DNA of 64,000 nt, taken from positions 1,364,001-1,428,000 of the forward strand of contig JANHCV010000011.1 in NCBI GenBank assembly GCA_025594325.1. Direction: 5' to 3'. Below, in pieces: positions 53,125 through 62,703 of the stretch (the stretch's first letter is position 1; every line of letters begins with the position of its first letter). The notes under the pieces are model-generated. The model saw only the letters and a list, made by a program, of their open reading frames with translations. It was not told the origin of the DNA and did no database searches. The DNA comes from Blastocladiella emersonii ATCC 22665. Taxonomy: Eukaryota; Blastocladiomycota; Blastocladiomycetes; Blastocladiales; Blastocladiaceae. The translations under genes were made by a program, and so were the position numbers.

Positions 53125-56100
53125 TCACGTCCGCGCGCGCTTGGCCGCGCGGTCCTCGTCGTCGCCCGAGTCCTCGTCCATGCGCTCAGCCTCCTCGAGC
53201 ACCTCGCCGTCCACGGCTTCCGCCTCGCGCCGCGCGCGCTCCTCCTCCATCTCGCGCTGGATCCGCTTGCGCTTCTCGCCGATCACGGGGCTCTCGGGGA
53301 CCGTCGGCGGGCGCGTGGCGTGGACGGGGACGAACGACGGCGGGCCGTTCACGGACGCAGGGACGGGCCGCGCGCGGTGGACGAGCGTGGACCGGAGCGC
53401 GCGGAGGCGGCGGCGGAGCACCGCCTCCTGCTCGGCCTCGCGCTCGGCGGCCGCGGCTTCTTCGGCGGCACGCCGCGCCGCGAGCTCCGCGTCGTACGCC
53501 TGCCGCTCCACAGCGCGCTCCTCGGTCTGCAGCACGGGCGCGTACACCGGCTCGGTCGGCGGCTTGTCGGACGGCTTGGGCTGGAACGGGTCGTACACGG
53601 CCGCGGGCACGGGCCGCGCGTGGAACTCGGGCACCTTGGGCGCCACGTCCGCCGCGCCGTTCGGGTACGCGTCCGACATGTGCGGGATCGTCGCGCGCAC
53701 GTCGGTCCGCAGCTTGAACGGCTTGACCTGCGTCAGCGGCTTCTGCTGCACCTAAATTGCATCGCGTCAGTCGAGAGTTCTCGCGAAAGCCGATCCCAAA
53801 GACGTACCGCGCTCGACTTGGTGCTCGCACCGCCGTCGTGGAGGTCGGGCATCGGCATCGCGTGAAACTCGCGCATACGGCGCATCTCCTCCTCCTCGCG
53901 CTGCACGCGCTCCGCGAACCGCCGCTTCTTCTCCTCGGTGATACTGTCGCCGGGCAGCTGGAACGGCTCGGGCACGATCGGGTGGTTGCTGGGCCGGGCG
54001 CGCGCCGCGGCCGCGACGGGCGCGAGCGACGCGGGCAGCGGGACCGACGGACCGCGCAGGCGCGGCGCCACCTTGGTGATGGCGGGCGACATGGCGACCG
54101 TGGCGCGCGGCCGCGGCACCTTGGGCACGCCGAGCGGCCGCTTCGACTCGAAGATGCGCCGGTTGAACGGCTGCGCCCGGAACTGCTCGCGCTTCATGCG
54201 GTCGAGCTCGGCCCGCTCGCGCTCGTCGGCCGTCCGCTGGCCCGGCGCGCGGCGAAGGTGCTTGGTGCGCAGGTTTGGCGACACGGCTGTCGTCAGACGC
54301 TTCTGCAGCCGCGCCGACGAGGTTGTTGACGAGGAACCCGACCCGCTGCGGCGGCTCGTTGACGCACGGAACCGGTCGGGCGTGCGCAGGAAATTCTGCA
54401 CGCGCTCGGCGAGCGGCACGTACGGCGACGTGGCCGTTGACGATGCGGCCGAGGACGAGGGGAGCGCAGGCGTCCGCTCGGCGAATCGGAACGGGCGGAC
54501 GCGCGTGGTGCCGCGGCGGACTGCCGTCGCCTTGGGCTGCTTCTTGCGCGCGGGCGAGGCGCGGATCCGGGCGGGCGACGCCCCTTTCGTGGCAGAGGGA
54601 GCGGCACCACCGGCGGCGGGCGACGACGAGGCCGGCGTGTGCGAGGCCGACGAGGACGAGGCAGTCGCGCGCTGGCGGCGCATGAAGCTGAACTCGTGCG
54701 GGACCGTGAGCGGCGCGGGGCGCGGGATCGGGGCGGCGGCACGGCGCGGCTTGCTCGCGCTCGCGGTCACTGAGGACGGGACCCACGCAGCAGCGGGAGT
54801 CCCGACTGGGGTAGAAGCGACGGCGCGCGGGGTCATGGGCGGCGCGGTGATCGGGGTCGTGGAGACGGGCTCCGCGGCGGGCGCGGCAGGGGCCGGCGTC
54901 GCCGAACCCGCGGGAACCGGTGCGGGAGCAGCAAACGTCGCGGGAGACGACGGCGCGAGAACCGGTGCGGGAGCGGCGAACACCGCAGGGGACGACGGCG
55001 CCATGGACGTGAAGCGCGGCGGCATGGGCGTGGGCTCCTCGTCGGCGACGAGATCGACGTCCATGGGCGAGTCGGGCTTACTCGCGACCGAGGTCGTCGA
55101 GTTGCGCGACGACGGCGGGCGCGGGGTCGCGGCGGGATCGAGGAAGGTGTTGTTGCCGAGCTGGTGGTGCGCGGGCTCGGGCGCGAGCAGCTCCATGAGG
55201 CCCTCGTCCTCCCACTCGGCGTCGTCGTTCACCACGGGAGCGGCGGCGACGGGCGAGTCCTGGTCCATGGCATCGGCATCGCGCTCGGCGGTGCCGAACT
55301 TGGCCGAGGCGCGCGGGGTCGCCGACGGCGTGTTGGCGTAGCTCGCGCTCACGCTCGACAGGCGGCGGAGGGACCTAGAACCAGATTTGGCGGGTCAGCA
55401 ACACGCGGATGGGGAGAACCGCCGTGATAATCGTACATGCGACCGCGAGTCGACGGGGTGCGGCGCTGGGACCCGCGCGAGCGCGCCGACCCGGGTGTCC
55501 GCGAGGCCGAGAGGGCGCTGGTACGACGGTTGATGTCGGCGCCGCGGCTCGGGGTAGCGGGGACCGAGCCGGGCGTGGCGGCCTCGGCGGTGTAGGCGTC
55601 GGGAACAATGTCGACGTAGCTGGCATCGCCGTCGTCGTCCTCAGCGACCGCAGCGAGCGAGATGAGCTCGGTCGCAGCCGACTCGGCGGCGTGCTCGTCG
55701 TCGTCTGACTCGTCGTCGAGCTGGTCGCTGTCGATCATGAGGCAGTCGGCGAGCTGCTCGGCGCCGTAGTCGGTGCCGACCTCGTAGAAGGCGGCAGCGG
55801 GCGACTCGGGGTTGGTCGCTACGGATGGCGGGTGGGGTGAGTGGACGGTCGCTGAAGCGGATCACCGACGGGGAAGCGCACCGTAGTACTTGGTAATGGA
55901 CGGCGTGCCGGCGAATGCGGTAGTCGCGTCCGATTTGAAGGTGAACTGGCGGCTCGGCGTGGCGCCGGCGGTGCCCGGGGTGCGGGCGGCGGGCGAGCGC
56001 AGGACGGTGGCGGGAGTCGACGAGTAGGACGCCGCCGCGGCGGCGGCCGCGAGGTGGGCAGGCGTCCCGACCGACGAGGCGGGCGACGCGGCAGCCCGCG

Positions 56101-56386
56101 CGGCGGCGGGCGAGAGCGGGATGGGCAGGTCGTCGGAGCCGTCGTCGGCGTCGAGCACGCCGGCGGCGCGGTCGTCGAGCATCTTGGAGAAGTCGAACCA
56201 CTTGGGCGCGTTGAACTCCCACGCCGGGTCAAAGTACAGGAACGGGCGCGCGGCCGCGGACGCCGACGCCGAGGGTGCGCGGAACCCCGGGGCGAGGCCG
56301 GCGGGGGTCGCGGGCGAGTGCGCGTGCGGGTTCGCGTGCGCGGGCCTGACCTCGTGGCGCAGCGGCGATGTCATGGAAGTCAACAT
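53125..56386 (-). CDS. TPX2: TPX2-like spindle assembly factor
   Basis: Microtubule-nucleating and Aurora-activating spindle protein. Exons are 55882-56386, 55437-55818, 53808-55374 and 53125-53751, giving 1026 residues. The N-terminus has the TPX2 hallmark FDPAWEFNAPKWFDFSK near residue 55. The C-terminal half has several TPX2 repeats: REQFRAQPFNRRIFESKRPL, EKKRRFAERVQREEEEMRRM then REFHAMPMPDL, VQQKPLTQVKPFKLRTDVRA and VPEFHARPVPAAVYDPFQPK. The K/P-F-x-L and R-x-F-H-A-x-P-x-P signatures recur. The middle is Pro/Ser/Ala-rich. The acidic tail ends in a basic KRART. Three of the four joins restore phase only with TAG acceptors. It starts close to the 3' end of the upstream minus gene, whose frame overlaps this start. 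Confidence 0.85.
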
Positions 56387-58373
56387 GGCAGTGTGGGTGG
56401 GAGTGGGGTGCAAGTTGCAAACTGCAGGCGATCCGATCCGAGAGCGGAGCGGGAGGGAGAGGGGAGCGCGAAGGAGCGGACGGCCGGCTCGCCGTGTGTG
56501 CGACGGCAGCGCGATCGGCGCGTTTCGGGCGCACCGTGACCCCACGCCGCCGCCTCTCTCTTCACTCGCGCGTCCAAGGCTCGGCGAAGAGGCAACGGTT
56601 CCTGTATTTTTTGATATCGCGAGAGGGAATGAATGGGTTTAGCAATGTGCTGGATGGTGTGGAGAGGGGGAGGGGAGGGGAGAGCGCGAGCGGCGGCGAC
56701 GGACCAGGCCAGCTGGCTCGCCGCGGCCGCGGCCGCGATGGACGCGAGCCTGGGCCCGCAGCGAAGCGGGTGCTGCTCTACCGACTTGGACAGCGAGCCG
56801 GACTTGGGCGCCGCCGCCGGCGAGGACGCCTTGCCCCACGACCGCGACACGGTGCCGCCGAGAGACCAGGCCTTGGCCTTGGCCGCGTCGCCGTGCTTGG
56901 AAAAGTCGAGCAGCTCCGCGAGTTCCGCGCCGACCTCGGCCGCCGTGCCGACGACGATCGGCTGCGAGCCCGTGGCCTCGGACCCGTGGTCCGGCTGGTC
57001 GCGCGCCGCTGCCTCTGCCGCCGCAGCATGATGGACATGGCGGCCCACCTCAGCCGCACGGGCCTCGAGGAGGACGAGCTTGTGCACGAGCTCGGCGATC
57101 CGCTCGTGCGCGCGCGCCGTCTTGGCGCGGACCGTCGACAGCAGGCCGTGGGGCACCTGCTTGTGCCACTTGCCAGCGGTCGCGCCGTTGCGCTCGTCGT
57201 CGCTCGCGCGCCCGCCCGCAGGCTCGCTGGTCGCCACGGGGTTGTTCGGTCCATAAGTCGCGTCAGCGAGCACCTTGGCGATGGCGACGGTGAACTCGGC
57301 TTCGGCGTCGCCCTGGTCGGCGTACGTGTACTCGCTGTCGTCGCTGCTGCCGGTGCTGCCCGGCGCAGCCATGCTCCGGCGCTCGCGGGCGGTGGCGGCC
57401 CTAGCCTTGGCCGCCACGACGAACGGTTGCATGCGCATCAGGGCCGAGTTGACGGCGACCTCCGACTGCGTGGCGTTGGCGAGGACCACGGTCATCGAGT
57501 TCTGCGCCGTGTCGGCGGCGCGGCGCGCCGAGTGGGAACCGGACTGCATGGTGCGGAACAGCTCCTCGACGCGCTCCTCGAAAATCTTAGTCGACCCGGT
57601 GCGCACGCCGCACATCACCACCTCAATGGTATGGTCCGCGCGCGCCGCGGCGAGTATGTTGCGCATCATTTTGGCCGAGTGGAACAGGTCGAAGCGCGCC
57701 GAGACCACAGCCAGTTCGAGTTGCACTAGATCGCAGTGGACCGCGCGCGCGGACACGGACGTGTGCTCGATCTAGTCGACGATCGCGCGGACCTCGCGCG
57801 TGACCGCGGCCTTGAACTCGGCGAAGGACAGACTGTCCTCGACGATGTGGACGTGCTCGGCGGAAGTGGGGGCGCGTGCAGCCGAGGAGAACCACGCGAT
57901 CCGCGTCGGCTGCTCGCGGAGCCGCCACTCGCGCGCGGTCATCTGCTCCTACTGGCGCTTGACCTCGCCGAGCACCTTAGAGTGCACCACGTACGAGAGC
58001 TGCTTCAGGTCCAGGTCGTTTTGGTGGATGCCGACGTGGTCAGGGAGGGGACCCTTGATCGTCACGGCGAGCGGGCGGGCAGCGTCGAGGAGCGGCTCGA
58101 GCTTGACGATGCCCGGCTGGCGGCACTCATACACGGGGATCAGCCCCCACTTGCCCGGGTAGAAGTCGATCCGACCGTGTGCCGCCCGGCACGAGTTGGC
58201 GTAGTCGCGGAAGGTGCTCATCTGGATGCCGATGGCGGCCGCGAGGACGGCTAAGGTCGGGCACGCGAGCTGTTAGGTTTGAGTGTGGATGGGTCGGGCG
58301 TGAGGTGAAGCCGCGCACCAAACGAGATGAGCGCGACGCGCAGTATGACCTTCATCGAGCGCGGCACGGCCAT
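56380..58373 (-). CDS. Signal-anchored protein of unknown function, two TAG codons in frame
   Basis: Exon 1 (58319-58373) encodes MAVPRSMKVILRVALISF and joins across GTGCGC...CTTAG to AVLAAAIGIQMSTFRDYANS (from 58250), making a signal anchor. The reading frame then runs to 56380 except for TAG at 57949-57951 and 57772-57774. Both can be read as ends of short phase-0 introns: TAC|GTGGTG...CAGTAG is 42 nt, while the second has no clearly good donor. Coding-like sequence spans both (LREQPTRIAWFSSAARAPTS, VEDSLSFAEFKAAVTREVRA, ELAVVSARFDLFHSAKMMRN). The C-terminal half is helical and Ala-rich. The last 100 residues look like leader DNA of TPX2 and overlap its start codon by 7 bp, so the true 3' end is probably upstream, near 56640-56700. 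No known domain is recognised. Confidence 0.5.
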
Positions 58374-58914
58374 GGCGATGGCGACGTGGGCTGCCGTTGG
58401 CGCTGCTGGTGGATGGGCGTGGGGCCCGTCGACTGCTGGTGCTGGTGCGTGTGCTGATACTGCTGGTTGAGCGTGTAATTCATCGACTACTCGTCCTGCT
58501 ACTGCTACTGCTACTGGCGGCGGCGAAGGAGGAGGTGGCGGACGGACACGACTTTGGCAAGCGTGCGACCGCTCGCGAAAACCGCCATGGACGTGTCTGG
58601 TCGCACGGCGTGACCCCACGCGCCGTGCGGCGCCACCGGGTTTCACGCTTTCAGCCTCCCTCCCGCGAGAAGGCCGTCGCAGGAGTCTTGACGACTTGAT
58701 GCATTCACTTAGGACGGGGCGGAGCGCGTCGATCATCATGAGTTGGTCGGCTTGATGGAGGGGTGACGCACGCTCCGTCACTGGGGCGCCCTCGAAGCGG
58801 CCCGGAACGAAGCCACCCGATTCGAGGGCGGTGCGGCCCGTCCTTAGCTTTATCCATCCGCTGGACCGCACAGCGCACGCTCGCTCTCTCCCGCGTCATG
58901 CGAACGCTTATCCC
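58374..58914. other. Divergent intergenic region, no gene seen
   Basis: Upstream region shared by the signal-anchored protein (-) and the family membrane protein (+). CTACTGCTACTGCTACTG simple repeat lies near 58499-58516. Frames across it lack domains. Confidence 0.4.
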
Positions 58915-59660
58915 ATGTCATCGTTTAACATCACTCTGAATGTGCCGCGGGGCAACGCCACGAGCACGACGTTCCGTGCCGCCACCGCCTCGTCCTTCTC
59001 GTCGTTCCATCCCTCAACGACCACCTTCGTCACCTTCTCGACGACCCGCGCCTTCGCTTCCTCGACCTCGACCACGACGTCCATACGGAGGACCTCGTCC
59101 ACCTTCAGCTCTGCTGGATCCGCCACGGCCTTCTCCATCCCCACGCAGACCGCCACGGAGTCGGACGGCCTGGATGCGGGGGACGTCTTCGGTATCCTCT
59201 TTGGCATCGTCGCCGGACTGGCACTGGTGCGACTCGACACCCGCGCTCCCGCCCGTAAGCTCGCTGACCCCTGTCTACGTAGCTCGCCAGTGTGGGTGCC
59301 CTTGTCATGAAGCGGCGCCGGGGTACGCAGGGCAAGCACCAGAGCGTCCCCTCGTCCGTTGACGAAGAGTCGGCTCGCCACGCCACCAACGTGCGGCCCT
59401 TGAACCCCAACTCCGCACCCGAGTCAGAACCCGTCTTCCTTCCTCCAACGCCGCCCGCCGCCGAGGGTCACAACGCCCCGCCTACTCGCACCGCCACTGC
59501 TGGCGCGCGCGAGGAGGACTTGATCCTGCCGCCGACGCCCGCGAACCCGACTTCTCCGCAACCGCCGCGCACCGGCGATGCCGACGCCGACTCGCTCTTC
59601 CTCCCCACGCCAACCGAGGCCCAGATGGCCCACCGGCACAGCAACGGCCGCCCGACCTGA
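58915..59660 (+). CDS. Single-pass membrane protein, LP-motif tail (family B)
   Basis: Exons are 58915-59226 and 59283-59660 (phase 0), giving 229 residues. It starts MSSFNITLNVPRGNATSTTF with two or three possible N-glycosylation sites, then a Ser/Thr-rich ectodomain to residue 85. The transmembrane helix is FGILFGIVAGLAL|LASVGAL with the intron at the bar, then VMKRRRG. The tail has three spaced E/D-x-x-F/I-L-P-P/T blocks (EPVFLPPTPP, EDLILPPTPA, DSLFLPTPTE), related in style to the ELYLPG and EEPLFLP blocks of the gene at 18040. The repeated acidic-LPxTP modules look like short docking motifs. No family is recognised. Confidence 0.68.
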
Positions 59661-60117
59661 ACACCCGTCACCATCGTCTGATCGCATAGATTTGAACCAT
59701 TTTGCTTCCTGAACCACTTGCACGCTCCTTTTGTGGACCAAACAGCTCAAACTGATCGCTTTTTGGTCCGCAAGCCACCCGATGCGTTTCCTGCGCACGA
59801 TCACTTGAAGTACGCGACGATCAAACACGCGGGCTGAACGACGCGACCATCGACTTCGCTCATTGGACTTGGTTGCGAGGAACCATTGCGCTCCAGTTCT
59901 TAAGGGTACTTCGTCCAGCTTAAGTCGACAGGCTCCCTGGAGATCCAACGTGCGAGGCCGTGGTGTTTTTGCAGCGCGGAGCCAGTAGGTCGTGAGCATT
60001 CCTGTCGTCATCCGCGGGGCAGAAGCGGCTCGGCCACGGGCTCCGCAGAGCGCAACATGCCGTTCAAAGCCTCACCGAAGCCCACGGCTGTGACGACGCG
60101 GTCGGCGCAGCGCGCCG
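59661..60117. other. Spacer, no gene seen
   Basis: GC is lower than average. A minus-strand frame (59424-60011) covers it but has no domain and is antisense to the membrane-protein tail. No promoter-like element stands out. Confidence 0.35.
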
Positions 60118-60351
60118 GTGGTATTGGCCTTGCTGATCAAACGAACCCAGGTCCCTGCGACTGTGCCGACCACGGCCATCCTTGTTTCGACCAGGGCGGA
60201 AGATCAGGCTAGTATCTCGACCGCCGGAGCCATGTATCTCCCGGGCTCCCCGCTGCCCGACGCGCACATGCGGTCCAGCACCGCTCCTGTTCTTCCTGGT
60301 GTTGTGACGCGCCCGCCTGTCGTGCCGCGGACGTCGGCTTACGAGCAGTAA
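60118..60351 (+). pseudogene. Decayed tail copy of the LPG membrane protein family
   Basis: The frame has no ATG start and reads VVLALLIKRTQVP (the end of a transmembrane helix and stop-transfer) and then AMYLPGSPLPDAHMRSSTAP and VLPGVVTRPP. The last two blocks match ELYLPG...APVLIGVVTR of the gene at 18040. No ectodomain exon is visible upstream. It sits 457 bp after an intact family gene, just as the 17306 relic sits near the gene at 18040. It may instead be the last exon of a gene whose first exon I cannot identify. Confidence 0.45.
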
Positions 60352-61059
60352 AACTAATTTTCATTTTGAGAATTCCGATCCAGGTTGTGGAGATTCGATC
60401 AAATATGTCACACGATCCATTTGAATGCCTCCATCGTTTTCGTCGCTCGCCCGCCCGCGCGAGCGTTGGCTTCTGGCGAAAGCAGTCGGTTATGCGGTTG
60501 TATCCGTCTTCAACATTTAATGGTTCATGGACCTCTGTGTCGTGTGCAAAGGCTTCGACGCGAAACGCGGCCGCGCGGAACGCGGGGTGAGACGCGTCGA
60601 TCAATCATGTGACCTATCACGAGGGCGCGGCCGCTCGCGTTCGCGCGTTTCTCGTCGCCTCGGTGAGGTCGCTTCGCCGCGGTCTCACGCTCACCGCTTG
60701 CTTCCACGCCGCCTGACATGCAGCAAATGAACATTGACTAAGTGCAAACGCCCGGCCGACCACCAAAATCTTGTCTGCCCCGCATCAACCACCTTACCGC
60801 TCGCGTGCCGGACCGGCTCCCAATCGGCGCCCGCCAGCTTGTTTACTCCTACTCGTGCGTGTTTCTCGGTCTTCCATGCAAGACAAGAGTCTCCTTTTCC
60901 CGCCGCCCGGCGCAAGATCACGACCGCTGTGAGCAGGCTGGCTTGGGTGAGACAATGAGCCTTGACTTGCACCCTCGGGCAACTGATGGACTGACTGTTG
61001 CCGTAAACTTCCACTGCACTTAGTTATCTTGCGCTCAGTCGCGTCACCTGTTCCCGAAC
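60352..61059. other. AT-richer spacer with dispersed 19-bp motif
   Basis: No gene is supported. It contains a reverse copy of the dispersed 19-bp motif at 60589-60607 and otherwise unremarkable sequence up to the FAT-domain gene. Confidence 0.4.
60589..60607 (-). repeat. Dispersed 19-bp motif, copy 3
   Basis: On the minus strand TGATTGATCGACGCGTCTC, preceded by GTCACA. It is 238 bp after the decayed LPG tail copy. Confidence 0.8.
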
Positions 61060-62703
61060 ATGTCGTCTTCGCGCCTTGAAGTGGGACTCTGGACCAACAA
61101 GGCCGAAATGACCCACGATCCCGCGAGCGGCGTCAACGTTGTTGGGAAACTGTGCCAGTCCAGCGGTCACTTTGCCGAAGCCCTCGTCAACTACCAGTAC
61201 TCGCTTTGGACGCGCTGGGGTGCTTCGTCGCTGATGCTGCACGTCGGGCTCGTCTCGGTTTTGCGCGATCTCGGCGACTGGCCGCGCATCCTCGACAAGT
61301 GCCAGGACGCGATCCGCAAGTACCCCTCGTGGGCTCGCACTCTCAACCCGTTCATGATCTACGCGTGCCAGCAGCTCGGGCAGCGCCGGAACCTCGACGC
61401 GTCCGTGATTGACAAAATTGCATCTGTCATGGCTACCGCCGCTGCTTCGACCTCCCCGAACGCTTTGTCGATTCTGGGAAACGTGGTCGATGCCATCGCT
61501 CGCAACCGCATGGACGGCGAATTTCGCGCCCGCGTCGGCGCCCTGCAGCTCGAGGGCTTTCACTTGGCACTCTTCGACTCTGATGAATCTGGCCGTGCCC
61601 TCGCCGACGATGTGCGCAACGCGCTGATCGGCATTATACTCGAGTTTGTCGATCTCCTTCGCGAAACTTCATCGTCGCCCTCGCCGACTGCATCCTCGGC
61701 ACCTGCTTCTCCCTCGATCACGGCGGCCATGACCGCGTTCATCGCTTGGTTCGCGTCCGCCTTGGACCGGTGCGACCGCCTGCCCAAGACCTTCGCCGCG
61801 CGCGAGCTCGCCCACTCGGTCTGCCGCTCCCTCGTTGTGATCTGGCTGCAGCGTCATCCCGAGCAGGAGCAGCCCCTCGTTTCTTCCGATCTAGCGCTTC
61901 CGGGCCGGGCTTACGTCCCGCGCGCGGCGCTCGCCGAGCTGTGGGTGCGCACGGCGAACCTCGCCACGTCGGCCGGCCGCGGCTTCATGGCCGAGGCGTG
62001 CATCCGCGAGGCTCGGTCGCTGCTTCCCTTAGTCGCTGCGGGTACGGTTGGTTCCGCGGACGAAATGGCTAGGGCGACCGCGACGCGCATCGATCTCGCT
62101 GATCTCAAGTTCTGCAACAAGTTCCTCCCGATTGACATGTACATTATGTCGCATCGGTACATGTCAACGCCAGATGACCCTCCGCCGCCGCTGCCACGCC
62201 TTACTGTCGACTCGTCCGTGCGCTGGGGACCGCCCACGTACCGCAACACGGCCGCGTTCCAGCGCGCTCGGCTGCACCTTTACCTCGCCCGATGGATGTT
62301 CAAGGACGGCAGTGCGGGCCCAGCGACGACCATGTGCGAGTTCTTTGCAGCGTGCTGCTTCTGCCCGAACTGGGGCAAGTCACACTTCATCGCGGGCGAG
62401 TACATCCGCGGGCGAATGCTGTCGGCGACGACCGAGGCCTTCAAGACCAAGACGCGGGTGCTGGCCGTCGGCAGCTTTGCGTACGCCGCTTGCTTCAGCC
62501 AAGATTACGCGGTCGCTGCCGTGAGCGCCCTCCTCCCGCTAATGTGGACCCCCATCACCATTCCGCGCCCGCTGCCTGTTGGTGATGCGGCAGCTGCGTC
62601 GCGGGAGGATATTCAGTTTATCCTTGACCAAGTCATTGCTGCGATCAAGGAGGGCCCGATCCCGCTCAACCTGCCGGAGGTGCTGACCCCGCGCGCTGCT
62701 TAA
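61060..62703 (+). CDS. Orphan FAT-domain protein (PIKK-like, no kinase domain)
   Basis: Unspliced frame of 547 residues. The helical-repeat content resembles the FAT region of ATR/Mec1-type kinases: FAEALVNYQYSLWTRWGASS, NPFMIYACQQLGQRRNLDAS, YVPRAALAELWVRTANLATS then AGRGFMAEACIREARSLLPL, RARLHLYLARWMFKDGSAGP then ATTMCEFFAACCFC, and PNWGKSHFIAGEYIRGRMLS. In PIKKs the W-x-K-x-H/Y-F-x-x-G-x-Y block ends the repeat just before the kinase. Here the frame ends about 115 residues later, with no kinase motif downstream. It is either a stand-alone FAT protein or a fragment of an ATR-like gene. The family call rests on pattern recognition. Confidence 0.5.
   Translation: MSSSRLEVGLWTNKAEMTHDPASGVNVVGKLCQSSGHFAEALVNYQYSLWTRWGASSLMLHVGLVSVLRDLGDWPRILDKCQDAIRKYPSWARTLNPFMIYACQQLGQRRNLDASVIDKIASVMATAAASTSPNALSILGNVVDAIARNRMDGEFRARVGALQLEGFHLALFDSDESGRALADDVRNALIGIILEFVDLLRETSSSPSPTASSAPASPSITAAMTAFIAWFASALDRCDRLPKTFAARELAHSVCRSLVVIWLQRHPEQEQPLVSSDLALPGRAYVPRAALAELWVRTANLATSAGRGFMAEACIREARSLLPLVAAGTVGSADEMARATATRIDLADLKFCNKFLPIDMYIMSHRYMSTPDDPPPPLPRLTVDSSVRWGPPTYRNTAAFQRARLHLYLARWMFKDGSAGPATTMCEFFAACCFCPNWGKSHFIAGEYIRGRMLSATTEAFKTKTRVLAVGSFAYAACFSQDYAVAAVSALLPLMWTPITIPRPLPVGDAAAASREDIQFILDQVIAAIKEGPIPLNLPEVLTPRAA

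Noticed and set aside
53938-55341. A 467-codon plus-strand frame opposite TPX2
   Set aside because: Gly/Ala/Arg-rich translation without domains, mirroring the third codon positions of the real minus-strand gene.
59688-59698. tRNA-like B box (GGTTCAAATCT on the minus strand)
   Set aside because: No A box at proper distance and no cloverleaf can be drawn around it.
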